Positions 7,883-16,126 of a DNA stretch of 39,961 nt are shown here, piece by piece. The position numbers were made by a program, and so were the translations under genes. Positions within the stretch are counted from its first letter, which is position 1; each line of letters opens with the position of its first letter. The notes under the pieces were generated by a model. It saw only the letters and a program-made list of their open reading frames with translations. It searched no databases and was not told the origin of the DNA. The stretch comes from Streptomyces sp. H27-H1 (lineage in GTDB: Bacteria; Actinomycetota; Actinomycetes; Streptomycetales; Streptomycetaceae). The stretch lies in contig NZ_JAPNLJ010000058.1 of NCBI RefSeq assembly GCF_026627445.1, positions 1 to 39,961 of the forward strand, read 5' to 3'.

Positions 7883-8677
7883 ATGAACGACGCGAACCGC
7901 ACCGTCACGAACGACACCGTCACGAACGACACCGTCATGAACGACACCGTCGCGAGGCGAACCGTCACGAACCGCACCGCCCGCATCGCCCTCATCGCGG
8001 ACCGCTCCGACGCCGTCCGCTCCCACGCCCGCATCCCCGGCCTGCTGGAGGCCCTGCGCCTGGGCGAGGGGCTGGACCTGGACGCCTACTGGATCCCCAC
8101 CGAGGAGGCAGGCGACGGCATGGACGGCTTCGACGCGGTCTGGGTCCTGCCCGGCAGCCCGTACCGCAGCGAGGGCGGAGTCCTGACCGCGATCCAGGGC
8201 GCCCGCGAGAACGGCATCCCCTTCCTCGGTACCTGCGGTGGCTTTCAGCACGCCCTGCTGGAGTTCGCCCGTACCGTCTGCGGCCTGGACCGGGCCGCCC
8301 ACGCCGAGAACGACCCCCGGGCCGCCGAGGCGGACGCCGTGGTCGTCCCGCTCGCCTGCTCGCTCGTGGGCCACGAGGGCGCGGTACGGGTCACCCCCGG
8401 ATCCCGCGCCGCCCGGCTGCTCGGCGCGGACCGCACGCAGGCGCGGTACCACTGCAACTACGGCCCCAACCCGCTCCACTTGGACCTGCTGCGGGCGCAC
8501 GGCATGACCTTCACCGGCGCCGACGAATCCGGCGACATCCGCATCGCCGAACTGGCCGAGCACCCCTTCTTCCTGGCCACCCTCTTCCAGCCCGAGCTGG
8601 ACGGCGACGGCACCCGCGCCCACCCCCTGATCGCCGGCCTCGCCGCGGCCGCCGTGGAGCATGCACGCCCCCGCTGA
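7883..8677 (+). CDS. CTP synthase C-terminal-region-related amidotransferase-like protein
   Basis: This 264-residue protein has a class I glutamine amidotransferase fold related to the C-terminal half of CTP synthase. The nucleophile elbow is GTCGGFQH with Cys118. Further family marks are WVLPGSPYRS, the YHCNYGPNP block and the LATLFQPEL end. In true amidotransferases the last strand carries His-Pro-Glu; here the His position is Gln (FQPE), so glutaminase activity is doubtful. I recall that this family generally varies at that position. The first 30 residues are an oddity: imperfect pentapeptides of the type TVTND, encoded by a 15-bp DNA repeat. The gene is divergent from a LysR regulator. 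Confidence 0.8.
   Translation: MNDANRTVTNDTVTNDTVMNDTVARRTVTNRTARIALIADRSDAVRSHARIPGLLEALRLGEGLDLDAYWIPTEEAGDGMDGFDAVWVLPGSPYRSEGGVLTAIQGARENGIPFLGTCGGFQHALLEFARTVCGLDRAAHAENDPRAAEADAVVVPLACSLVGHEGAVRVTPGSRAARLLGADRTQARYHCNYGPNPLHLDLLRAHGMTFTGADESGDIRIAELAEHPFFLATLFQPELDGDGTRAHPLIAGLAAAAVEHARPR
7901..7975 (+). repeat. 15-bp tandem repeat inside a coding region
   Basis: Five units follow accgtcacgaacgac. The first three are almost identical (7901, 7916, 7931) and two are degenerate (7946, 7961). They stay in frame and encode TVTND-like pentapeptides at the start of the amidotransferase-like protein. The unit length of 15 preserves the reading frame if copies are gained or lost. Confidence 0.85.
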
Positions 8678-8703
8678 ACGGCTCCCCGTACGAAAGACGA
8701 AAA

Positions 8704-9075
8704 GTGTCGGCCTCCAGGACCACGGGAACGGCCACCCCTTCTGGGTTCCCGAGGCCGGAGAGTGGATTCCTCCTCGCCCACGGGGAGGAGGACCCGGGCA
8801 CGCGTTTCAATCAGGAGTGGGAGCGGCTGGCCCGCGGCCGCGGGCTGTTCTCCGCGGCCGCCGACGGGCGCCCCGAGTTCCTCCTCGGCGTCGACATCGC
8901 GCAGGACGACTCCGGCGACTCGGAGCTCCAGTCCTGGCGCTGGGTCCGGGTGGCGCTCGCCGACCACTGGGACATCGCGGGAACCGGATTCGCATTCGAC
9001 TGGCTGGAGCCGGAAGTGCGCCAATGGGCCGAGCGCTGGCTCGGGCACGGGCACGTGAGCACGGAACAGGCGTAG
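8704..9075 (+). CDS. Conserved hypothetical protein, probably frameshifted near its 5' end
   Basis: From about 8765 this frame has strong G/C third-position bias. It reads RFNQEWERLARGRGLFS, PEFLLGVDIAQDDS, LQSWRWVRVALADHWDIAG and FAFDWLEPEVRQW, which looks like a genuine small globular protein. The first 20 codons from GTG at 8704 have much poorer codon bias. The other plus frame over 8705-8762 reads VGLQDHGNGHPFWVPEAGEW with good bias. That pattern suggests one ancestral gene interrupted by a single-base indel between about 8762 and 8797. No good ribosome-binding site precedes the GTG. Function unknown. Confidence 0.5.
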   Translation: MSASRTTGTATPSGFPRPESGFLLAHGEEDPGTRFNQEWERLARGRGLFSAAADGRPEFLLGVDIAQDDSGDSELQSWRWVRVALADHWDIAGTGFAFDWLEPEVRQWAERWLGHGHVSTEQA

Positions 9076-9392
9076 GCGCGGGAAGGCGCGGGCAGCCGTC
9101 CACCGCTTCGCCGCGCACCCCCCGAGGCTGCGGCAGGATCGGACCCACGCAGCCGTGACAGGGCGCGTGGCACACGCCGTCGGCGGCTTCGCGGAGTTCG
9201 TCCGCGGCCTATGAGGGCACGGAGCGGCACTGTGCCGGAAGCCGCCGATGGCCGGATCGTGCCGCCCCGGACCTGTCCGGCCCGGCCCCCCCTTGCCGTC
9301 ATCCTGCACGGAACTGCCTTTACCCTGAGGCGGGTTCGAACGGCCGTGGGCCGGTTCGGGCGACGGCAGGGGATCTCCGGGGGACGGGCAAC
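9076..9392. other. Intergenic region upstream of the Ser/Thr kinase
   Basis: These 317 bases show no frame with convincing codon bias. The segment tttaccctgagg near 9320 could be the -10 region of the kinase promoter, about 70 bases before its ATG. I see no repeat or RNA gene. Confidence 0.4.
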
Positions 9393-11378
9393 ATGAGCAG
9401 TGCGATCAGTGACGGCCGCGGCCAGGACGGCCAGGACGACGACTACGTCGACGGGGGCATCAAGCCGCTCGCGCCCGGGGATCCGAGCCGGATCGGGCCG
9501 TACCTGCTGCTCGGGCGGCTCGGCGCCGGAGGCATGGGGCGGGTGTACCTGGCCCGGTCCGAGGGTGGGCGTACGGTCGCGGTGAAGGTGGTGCACGAGG
9601 AGCACGTGGCCGACGCGCAGTTCCGTGCCCGCTTCCGCCGCGAGATCGACGCCGCCCGGCGCGTCGGCGAGCGGTACACCGCCCCCGTCCTGGACGCCGA
9701 CCCCGACGCCCAACGGCCCTGGGTGGCCACCGGATACGTACCGGGGCTCTCGCTGGAGCAGATCGTGCGCCGGCACGGTCCCCTGCCCGTGGAATCCGTA
9801 CACGCCCTCGCGGACGGGCTGCTGCACGCACTGAAGGACATCCACACGGCCGGGATCGTGCACCGCGACCTCAAGCCGTCGAACGTGATGCTGACCGTCG
9901 AGGGCGCGCGGGTCATCGACTTCGGGATCTCGCGGGCCCTGGAGACCTCCGTCGAATCGCTGCTCACCAGCACCGGCATGGTCGTCGGGTCGCCCGGATT
10001 CATGTCGCCCGAGCAGGTGCGCGGGCAGCGTGCGGGGGCCAAGAGCGACGTGTTCACGCTCGGGTGCGTGCTGATGTACGCGGCCACGGGCGAGCTGCCC
10101 TTCGGGCACGGCGCCGACAACCAGCACGCGGTGATGTTCCAGATCGTGGAGGGAGAGCCGGACCTGGACCGGGTGTCCGACGAGCCCCTGCGCGCACTCA
10201 TGGGCCGCTGCCTGGCCAAGGGCGTCGATGAACGGCCGGGCGTGGACGAGCTGTTGGCCGACCCCGAGCGGGTCCGCCCGGCGGCGCCCGGCAGGGCGTG
10301 GCTTCCGCCCGGGGTGGTGGAGCGGCTGGCCCGGCAGGCGGCGCGCCTCCTCGACGCGGAGGCGGTGCCGGTGGGGGAGAAGGTGATCCCGGACCGGTCG
10401 ACGGTCGGGCTGCGGCCGGAGACCGCCGGGGCCGTGGAGGCGGGGGCCGGGGCGGTGGCCGGGGCAATGGCCGGGGCGGCGGCCGAAGGGGTGGCCGGAG
10501 GGGTGGCCGAGCCGGTGGTCGGGCCTGCCACCGGTGCGGCGGCCGGTGGCGGCGCCCCGGAGGGCGAGCGGCGCGGGGCCCGGGCCCGGCGGCGGTGGAC
10601 CGTCGCCGTGCCGGCCGTCCTGGTGTTCGGCGTCGGCGGGGGCACGGTGGCCCTGATCCAGCCGTTCGGTGGCGGTGGCGGAGGGGCGCAGGCTTCGCCC
10701 CCGGCGAGCAGCGGGCCCGTGACGCCCGGCGCGGCCGCCGGCTCCCCTTCCGCGGCGAGCGGTTCGCCGGCCCCGGGCGCGCAGAACTCCGGGAGCCCCC
10801 AGGCCCCCCAGAGCCCTACCGCACCGGCGCCGGACGGCCAGTCGGCCGCGGCGGGCGCGGGGACCCCCGGCGGCTCCGGCACCCCGGGCGGCAGTAGTGC
10901 GAACCAGGGCGGCGCCGGAGGGCCCGCCGCCGGGGGCGCCAGTACCGGAGCCGGTCCGGGCGGCGCGAGCGCCACCCCCGGGGGCTCGGGTTCGGGCTCG
11001 CCCAGCGGCGGTGGCTCGCCGAGCGGTGGCGGCTCGTCCGGCGGCGACGCGGTCCCCGCGTACTTCGCGGGCACCTGGACCTACAAGGGCGATTTCAACA
11101 TCGGCCAGCCGTCGACGGTGATCGTCACGCGCGCCGGGGCGGTCCGGCTGATCGGCGACTCCAACATGGGCCACTGCGAGAACATCGCCAAGGTGGTGTC
11201 GGTGGCCTCCGGTGGGAAGCGGATCAACATCGGTGCGGCGGCGGTGGACAAGTCCAAGTCCACCAGCCAGTTCTGCGGGGTCCTGGACCCGTCCTTCTTC
11301 ACCAGGAGCGAGCCGGTCGGCCTCCAGCACAACGTCGGCCCCTCCCACGGCGAGGGCTACTACTACCAGCGGTCCTGA
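9393..11378 (+). CDS. Membrane-anchored eukaryote-like Ser/Thr protein kinase
   Basis: This is a 661-residue receptor-type kinase. The cytoplasmic kinase domain (about 30-300) has the Gly loop LGAGGMGRVY, ATP-binding Lys65 (VAVKVV), catalytic Asp159 in HRDLKPSN, Asp176 in DFGIS, and GSPGFMSPEQ. All expected catalytic residues are present. A Gly/Ala-rich juxtamembrane stretch leads to one membrane segment (about 402-422, VAVPAVLVFGVGGGTVAL). A Pro/Gly/Ser-rich stalk (about 430-550) carries a C-terminal outer domain of about 105 residues (AYFAGTWTYKGDFNIGQPS to the end) with two cysteines that could pair. The outer domain is not PASTA; it may sense an unknown ligand. No partner gene is adjacent. 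Confidence 0.92.
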   Translation: MSSAISDGRGQDGQDDDYVDGGIKPLAPGDPSRIGPYLLLGRLGAGGMGRVYLARSEGGRTVAVKVVHEEHVADAQFRARFRREIDAARRVGERYTAPVLDADPDAQRPWVATGYVPGLSLEQIVRRHGPLPVESVHALADGLLHALKDIHTAGIVHRDLKPSNVMLTVEGARVIDFGISRALETSVESLLTSTGMVVGSPGFMSPEQVRGQRAGAKSDVFTLGCVLMYAATGELPFGHGADNQHAVMFQIVEGEPDLDRVSDEPLRALMGRCLAKGVDERPGVDELLADPERVRPAAPGRAWLPPGVVERLARQAARLLDAEAVPVGEKVIPDRSTVGLRPETAGAVEAGAGAVAGAMAGAAAEGVAGGVAEPVVGPATGAAAGGGAPEGERRGARARRRWTVAVPAVLVFGVGGGTVALIQPFGGGGGGAQASPPASSGPVTPGAAAGSPSAASGSPAPGAQNSGSPQAPQSPTAPAPDGQSAAAGAGTPGGSGTPGGSSANQGGAGGPAAGGASTGAGPGGASATPGGSGSGSPSGGGSPSGGGSSGGDAVPAYFAGTWTYKGDFNIGQPSTVIVTRAGAVRLIGDSNMGHCENIAKVVSVASGGKRINIGAAAVDKSKSTSQFCGVLDPSFFTRSEPVGLQHNVGPSHGEGYYYQRS

Positions 11379-11412
11379 CCGGACGGCTCCCGGCCGGGCC
11401 GCGCCGCAGAGC

Positions 11413-11426
11413 GAGAACACGTTTCA
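11413..11426. promoter_or_regulatory. Weak KstR-type half-conserved site
   Basis: gagaacacgtttca matches TnnAACnnGTTnnA at seven of eight fixed positions; the first T is G. Its centre is 34 bases from the perfect site at 11447, about three helical turns, so a second repressor dimer could sit on the same face of the DNA. Confidence 0.4.
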
Positions 11427-11430
11427 GTTA

Positions 11431-11443
11431 TGACCTTCCGTCA
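11431..11443. promoter_or_regulatory. TGAC-N5-GTCA operator candidate
   Basis: tgaccttccgtca, followed by G, has the same spacing as the palindromes at 3585 and 18081. It lies between the two KstR-type sites and 29 bases before the acyl-CoA dehydrogenase ATG. Confidence 0.55.
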
Positions 11444-11446
11444 GAA

Positions 11447-11460
11447 TGCAACGTGTTCTA
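11447..11460. promoter_or_regulatory. KstR-type operator, full consensus match
   Basis: tgcaacgtgttcta fits TnnAACnnGTTnnA at all eight fixed bases. That is the published consensus for the TetR-family sterol-catabolism repressor KstR of mycobacteria and rhodococci. It ends 12 bases before the ATG of the acyl-CoA dehydrogenase, so binding would block initiation. Confidence 0.7.
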
Positions 11461-11471
11461 CTCTGCCGCGC

Positions 11472-13601
11472 ATGGGCATCGGAATCACAGAGGAACAGCG
11501 GGAGTTGGCCGAGGCCGTACGCGGCTGGGTCGCGCGGACCGTGCCGCCCGAGGAGGTGCGCAAACTCCTCGACACCCCGCCGCAGACGGGCTCGCGGCCC
11601 GCCTACTGGGACGGGCTCCTCGCCTCCGGGCTGCTGGAACCGCACCTGGAGGGCGGCACCCTGCTCGACCTCGCCGTCGCGGTGGAAGAGGCCGCCCGGG
11701 CGGCGCTGCCCGGGGCGTACCTGCCGAGCGTGCTGGCCTCCGTACTCCTGGACCGGGCCGGGGCCGAACCCCTCGGCGGGCGCGTCGGGGCCGTGGCGCT
11801 CGGGCCCGGGGACCTGACCGCCGTGGCCGTGGAGGGCGGATACCTCCTCGACGGAACCGCCCCGCCGGTGCTGGGCGCGGGCGAGGCCGACCTCGTCCTG
11901 CTCGCCGCCGAGACCGCGCACGGGACCCGCTGGTTCGCCGTCGACTCCGCCGCCCTGGACATCCGTACCCAGGACAGCGCCGACCCGACCCGGCCCACCG
12001 CCGAGGTCCGGGCCCGCGGGGTCACCGCCGGGCCGGGCGCACTGCTCGAGCTCGACGCGGCCCTCGTACGGGACCTCGCCTGCGTGCTGTTCGCCGCCGA
12101 CGCCTGCGGCACCGCCGCCTGGGCGCTGCACACCGCCGCCGAGTACGCCAAAGTGCGCGAGCAGTTCGGGCGGCCCATCGGGCAGTTCCAGGGGATCAAG
12201 CACCTGTGCGCCGACATGCTGGTGCGCGTGGAGCAGGCCCGGGCGCTCGCCTGGGACGCCGCCCAAGCGGCCGAGGAGCCGGCCGAGGTGCGCTCGCTGG
12301 TGGCCGCGCTGGCCGCCGGCACCGCGCTGGACGCCGCGTACTCCTGTGCCAAGGACTGCGTCCAGGTCCTCGGCGGCATCGGCTTCACCTGGGAGCACGA
12401 CGCCCACATCTACTTGCGCAGGGCGCTCGTCGCGCGCCAGCTCCTCGGCTCCGGCGACGGCCACCGGGTCCGGGCCGTACGCCTCGCCGCCGCCGGCGCA
12501 CGCCGCGAGCTGCGCCTCGAACTGCCCGCGCGGGCCGAGACCCACCGCGCGAAGGCCCGTAGCGCCATCGCGGACGCGGCCGGACTGGACCCCGCCACCG
12601 CCCGCCGGGTGCTGGCGCCCACCGGGTACGCGGCCCCCTACCTCCCGCCCCCCTACGGACTCGGCGCCGGCCCCGTCGAACAGCTCGTCGTGCAGCAGGA
12701 ACTGGGCGCCGCCGGGGTCAAGGTCGCCGACCTCGGGATCGCCACCTGGGTCGTACCCTCCCTGCTCGCCTACGGGACCCCCGAGCAGCAGGAGCGGTAC
12801 CTGCTCCCCACGCTGCGCGGGGACGTCACCTGGTGCCAGCTCTTCTCCGAACCGGGCGCCGGCTCGGACCTCGCCTCGCTGCGGACCAAGGCGGAGCGGG
12901 CGGAACCCGGGGGCGGCTGGCTGATCAACGGGCAGAAGGTGTGGACGAGTTCCGCGCAGAGCGCCGACTACGGGATCCTGCTGGCCCGCACCGACCCGGA
13001 CGTCCCCAAGCACAAGGGGCTCGGCTACTTCATCGTGGACATGAAGACCCCCGGGATCGACATCCGGCCGCTCAAGGAGATCACCGGCGAGGCCCTCTTC
13101 AACGAGGTCTACTTCGACGACGTGCCACTGCCCGAGGACGCCCTCGTGGGCGCGGCGGACGGCGGCTGGAAGGTCGCCCGCAACACCCTCGGCAACGAAC
13201 GCGTCCACATGGCCGACCAGATGACCTTCGACACCGGCCTGGAAGCGCTCCTCGCCCGCTCCGCCGAACTCGAAGGCGGATACCGGGTGCGGATCGGGGC
13301 CCTGGCCGCCGAGGCGCACGCCCTGGCCTGCATCGGGCTGCGCACCACGCTCCAGCAGGTCTCCGGCCTGGAACCGGGCGCGGGCGCGTCCGTACGCAAA
13401 CTCGTCCAGACCCCGCACCAGCAGCGGACCGCCGAGCTCACGCTCGAACTGCTGGGACCGGCGGGCGCGGTGAACGAGGGCGCGGGGAAGCGAGCGGTGC
13501 ACGGCATGCTCATGTCCCGCTGCCTCACCATCGCCGGAGGCACCACGCAGGTCCAGCTCAACGTCGTCGCCGAGCGCATTCTCGGCCTTCCCAGGGACTG
13601 A
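11472..13601 (+). CDS. Two-domain (fused) acyl-CoA dehydrogenase
   Basis: At 709 residues this is about twice the usual acyl-CoA dehydrogenase length and holds two such domains. Domain 1 (about 1-340) starts MGIGITEEQRELAEAV and ends QVLGGIGFTWEHDAHIYLRR, with Glu308 in the place of a family catalytic base. Domain 2 (about 355-709) has WCQLFSEPGAGSDLASLRT, the INGQKVWTSSAQSADYGIL flavin-binding region and AGGTTQVQLNVVAERILGLP. Sterol-degrading actinobacteria use heteromeric pairs of such subunits (the ChsE type); this protein looks like such a pair in one chain. It would oxidise an acyl-CoA to the 2-enoyl-CoA with FAD. The ATG at 11472 fits the family N-terminus. The thiolase gene follows after 14 bases, so the two form an operon. 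Confidence 0.9.
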   Translation: MGIGITEEQRELAEAVRGWVARTVPPEEVRKLLDTPPQTGSRPAYWDGLLASGLLEPHLEGGTLLDLAVAVEEAARAALPGAYLPSVLASVLLDRAGAEPLGGRVGAVALGPGDLTAVAVEGGYLLDGTAPPVLGAGEADLVLLAAETAHGTRWFAVDSAALDIRTQDSADPTRPTAEVRARGVTAGPGALLELDAALVRDLACVLFAADACGTAAWALHTAAEYAKVREQFGRPIGQFQGIKHLCADMLVRVEQARALAWDAAQAAEEPAEVRSLVAALAAGTALDAAYSCAKDCVQVLGGIGFTWEHDAHIYLRRALVARQLLGSGDGHRVRAVRLAAAGARRELRLELPARAETHRAKARSAIADAAGLDPATARRVLAPTGYAAPYLPPPYGLGAGPVEQLVVQQELGAAGVKVADLGIATWVVPSLLAYGTPEQQERYLLPTLRGDVTWCQLFSEPGAGSDLASLRTKAERAEPGGGWLINGQKVWTSSAQSADYGILLARTDPDVPKHKGLGYFIVDMKTPGIDIRPLKEITGEALFNEVYFDDVPLPEDALVGAADGGWKVARNTLGNERVHMADQMTFDTGLEALLARSAELEGGYRVRIGALAAEAHALACIGLRTTLQQVSGLEPGAGASVRKLVQTPHQQRTAELTLELLGPAGAVNEGAGKRAVHGMLMSRCLTIAGGTTQVQLNVVAERILGLPRD

Positions 13602-13615
13602 AGGGCAGTAGGGAC

Positions 13616-14803
13616 ATGAAGTCGTACATCGTGGGCGTCGGCATGACGAAGTTCGAGAAGCCGGAGTCGAGGGACTGGCAGTACTGGGACATGGCCAAGG
13701 AGGCCGGCGACGCGGCACTCGCGGACGCGGGCATCGACTACGGGCTGATCGAACAGGTGCCGGTGGGCTACTGCTTCCAGGCCTCCACCGCCGGCCAGCG
13801 GGCCGCGTACGAACTGGGTCTCACCGGGGTCCCCGTCTACAACGTCAACAACAACTGCGCGACGGGCTCCACGGCGCTGATGATGGCGCGGCAGTTCGTG
13901 GAAGGCGGGATCAACGACTGCGTGCTCGCCCTCGGCTTCGAGAAGATGAAGCGCGGCGCGCTGGGCGGCGGTTCGGACGGCGGGGACTTCAAGACCTCCC
14001 CGGTCGCCCGCCACTACGGGATCATGGCCGCCGGGCACGGCTTCGAGATGTCGCCGCCCACCGCCCAGATCTTCGGGAACGCGGCCCGGGAGCACATGAA
14101 GCTGTACGGGACCACGGCCGCGCAGCTGGCGGCAGTCGGCGCGAAGAACCACCGGCACTCCGCGAACAATCCGAACGCACAGTTCCAAGACGTCTACACG
14201 GTGGAGGAGATCCTCGCGGCGAAGACGATCCACGAACCGCTGACGAAGCTGCAGTGCTCGCCGACCTCGGACGGGGCCGCGGCGGCCGTCGTCGTATCGG
14301 AGCGGTTCGTGGAGCGGCACGGGCTTGAAGGCCGGGCGGTGGAGATCGTCGCCCAGTCGATGACCACCGACACCGAGGCGTCCTTCTCCTCGGGCACCTG
14401 CATCGACGCGGTCGGCAAGCCGATGACCGCGGCGGCGGGACGGGCCGTCTTCGCCTCGTCGGGGCTCGGTATCGGGGACGTGGACGTCATCGAGCTCCAC
14501 GACTGCTTCTCGATCAACGAGCTGCTGACCTACGAGGCGCTCGGCATGTGCGAGGAAGGCGCCTCCGGGGCGCTGGTGGAGTCCGGAGCGACCACCTACG
14601 GCGGACAGTGGGTGGTGAACCCGTCCGGCGGACTCATCTCCAAGGGCCACCCGCTCGGCGCGACGGGGCTAGCGCAGGCGGCGGAACTCGTCTGGCAGCT
14701 CCGAGGCGACGCGGGCCTGCGGCAGGTCCCCGGAGCGAGGGTTGCTCTCGCGCACAACATAGGCCTGGGCGGCGCGGCAGTGGTCACCCTCCTCCGCAAG
14801 TAG
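13616..14803 (+). CDS. SCP-x / lipid-transfer-protein type thiolase
   Basis: This 395-residue thiolase-fold enzyme is of the group annotated as lipid-transfer proteins (Ltp/SCP-x thiolase) in actinobacteria. The nucleophile is Cys81 in NNNCATGSTAL. The other active-site residues are His295 in IELHDCFSINE and His345 in GGLISKGHPLGATG. Aldolase-type relatives such as Ltp2 work with a DUF35 partner. Here the active-site cysteine is kept and no DUF35 gene is adjacent, so thiolytic release of acetyl- or propionyl-CoA from a 3-ketoacyl-CoA is the likelier reaction. It lies directly downstream of the fused dehydrogenase in the same transcription unit, under the operators at 11413-11460. Confidence 0.9.
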   Translation: MKSYIVGVGMTKFEKPESRDWQYWDMAKEAGDAALADAGIDYGLIEQVPVGYCFQASTAGQRAAYELGLTGVPVYNVNNNCATGSTALMMARQFVEGGINDCVLALGFEKMKRGALGGGSDGGDFKTSPVARHYGIMAAGHGFEMSPPTAQIFGNAAREHMKLYGTTAAQLAAVGAKNHRHSANNPNAQFQDVYTVEEILAAKTIHEPLTKLQCSPTSDGAAAAVVVSERFVERHGLEGRAVEIVAQSMTTDTEASFSSGTCIDAVGKPMTAAAGRAVFASSGLGIGDVDVIELHDCFSINELLTYEALGMCEEGASGALVESGATTYGGQWVVNPSGGLISKGHPLGATGLAQAAELVWQLRGDAGLRQVPGARVALAHNIGLGGAAVVTLLRK

Positions 14804-14853
14804 TCCCGCCGGCCGTTGCCTCCCCTGCGCCTTAGCCGTCGGCGGGCCTGAGG

Positions 14854-14935
14854 GTCGCCTCAAACGCCGGCGTTTGACGCGCGGGGTCTGGGGCGGAGCC
14901 CCAGGGTCTGTTCAGCCCGTCCGGCGTTTGAGGAC
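14854..14935. repeat. Intergenic inverted-repeat element, copy 1
   Basis: The ends gcctcaaacgccggcg (from 14857) and gtccggcgtttgaggac (to 14935) are inverted copies of one another. Between them lies the self-complementary core ggggtctggggcggagcccca. The same three modules recur at 36763-36888. From memory, such CTCAAACGCCGG elements are common between streptomycete genes. This copy contains the end of the amidohydrolase gene. Confidence 0.8.
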
Positions 14936-15954
14936 CGGGTCAGGGCCGGGGTCGGGAAGGTCAGGGCCGGCATCAGGCGTAGGGCGTTGTCCCGGTTGAT
15001 CGCGAGGTGGTGGGCCGGGGTCAGGGCGGGGTCGGCCGTCAGGGCCGGGAGGGCGATGTCCGTGACCATCTCCGTCGGACAGGCCGGCCAGTCACTGCCG
15101 AAGAGGATGCGGTCGGGGGCCGCCGTGGCGAGCAGGGTGCCCGCCGGGGACATGGGCCCGGCCGTGTCGTAGTAGAAGCGGCGCAGGTGGTCCCGGACCA
15201 TCGCGGGTTCGAGGGGCGGAGTGAACGCACCCGCGAAGGCCTGTACGCGGGTGGCGATGTGCGGAAGGAAGCCGCCCGCGTGCGGCAGGATCACCGACAG
15301 GTTCGGGAACCGGTCGAGGGTCCGCTTGTGGATCATGTTCGCGGCGGCCCGCGTCGTATCCAGCAGGAAGTCGCACAGGAAGTTCGGGATCCCCGGAACG
15401 CTCACCGCACCCGGCGCCCCGGCCCCGCCCGGGAACGGCAGGTTGTGCGGATGCGTGTCCACGACGGCGGCCCGCTCGTCGAGCTCGGCGAAGATCGGGT
15501 CGTACGAGGGGTCGCCGAGGTAGACGCCCCCGTAGTTGGCCGTCACGTTCACCCCGACGGCCCCCAGCTCGTCCAGCCCGAGCCGCAGGGCCCAGCGCGA
15601 GGCGTCCAGGTCGTCGAGGAAGAGCGGGGCGTGGAACGCGAAGCGGCCCGGATGCGCGTCCGCGACCTCGGCCGCGGCCCGCAAGGTGATGGCGGTGGCC
15701 TCGCGCAGCTGCTCGGAGGTCGCGTAGCGCGCCGGGAGCATCGGCTTGAGAACGGCGGTGGCGATCCCCGCCCGGTCCATGAGGTCCAGCGCGGCGGCGG
15801 AGTCCCAGCGCGCCCACGGCGGCAGGGCCTTCCGGTTCACCAGGCCCTGGCCGTCGGCCCATTCCAGCCACTCGGGGGCGCAGAAATGGTGGTGGACGTC
15901 GATCCTGCTGCGACTGCCGTCGTCCGGCGGCGTGATGTCTGCGATGTCCGGCAT
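14860..15954 (-). CDS. Amidohydrolase-2 family protein (ACMSD-like)
   Basis: This 364-residue TIM-barrel metal-dependent hydrolase or decarboxylase has the metal motif RIDVHHHFCAPEW (about 17-29), then VDTHPHNLPFPGG, NLSVILPHAGGFLP and the late aspartate in ILFGSDWPACPTE. These match the Amidohydro_2 family, which includes aminocarboxymuconate-semialdehyde decarboxylase-like enzymes. Hydrolysis or decarboxylation cannot be told apart from sequence. The last 25 or so residues (SSNAGRAEQTLGLRPRP and on) are encoded by the repeat element and look foreign to the fold. The true ancestral end was probably near LMPALTFPTP. It is divergent from the P450 gene at 16127 and convergent with the thiolase. 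Confidence 0.85.
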   Translation of the reverse strand: MPDIADITPPDDGSRSRIDVHHHFCAPEWLEWADGQGLVNRKALPPWARWDSAAALDLMDRAGIATAVLKPMLPARYATSEQLREATAITLRAAAEVADAHPGRFAFHAPLFLDDLDASRWALRLGLDELGAVGVNVTANYGGVYLGDPSYDPIFAELDERAAVVDTHPHNLPFPGGAGAPGAVSVPGIPNFLCDFLLDTTRAAANMIHKRTLDRFPNLSVILPHAGGFLPHIATRVQAFAGAFTPPLEPAMVRDHLRRFYYDTAGPMSPAGTLLATAAPDRILFGSDWPACPTEMVTDIALPALTADPALTPAHHLAINRDNALRLMPALTFPTPALTRSSNAGRAEQTLGLRPRPRASNAGV

Positions 15955-16126
15955 GGGGGGACCCTATTGCGGGGCCGCGCGGGTGTTCGCGGGACAGGTC
16001 GGGGACCCGGCCGATCCGCTCAGGAGGGCGTAGTTTCGGGCCCGAACGGGGTAACCGATGTTTTTCGGCCAATGGTCGGAGGGAGGAGGTGGCTGGACAC
16101 CCGAGCCCCATGAGAGGTCTGAACAC

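Noticed and set aside
10690..11045. Gly/Ser/Pro-rich tract as a possible tandem DNA repeat or collagen-like domain
   Set aside because: The units are irregular and codon use varies; it reads as an ordinary extracellular stalk.
9443..11074. Long minus-strand frame opposite the Ser/Thr kinase
   Set aside because: It is a Pro/Ala/Arg-rich shadow of the Gly/Ser-rich kinase stalk; all motifs are on the plus strand.
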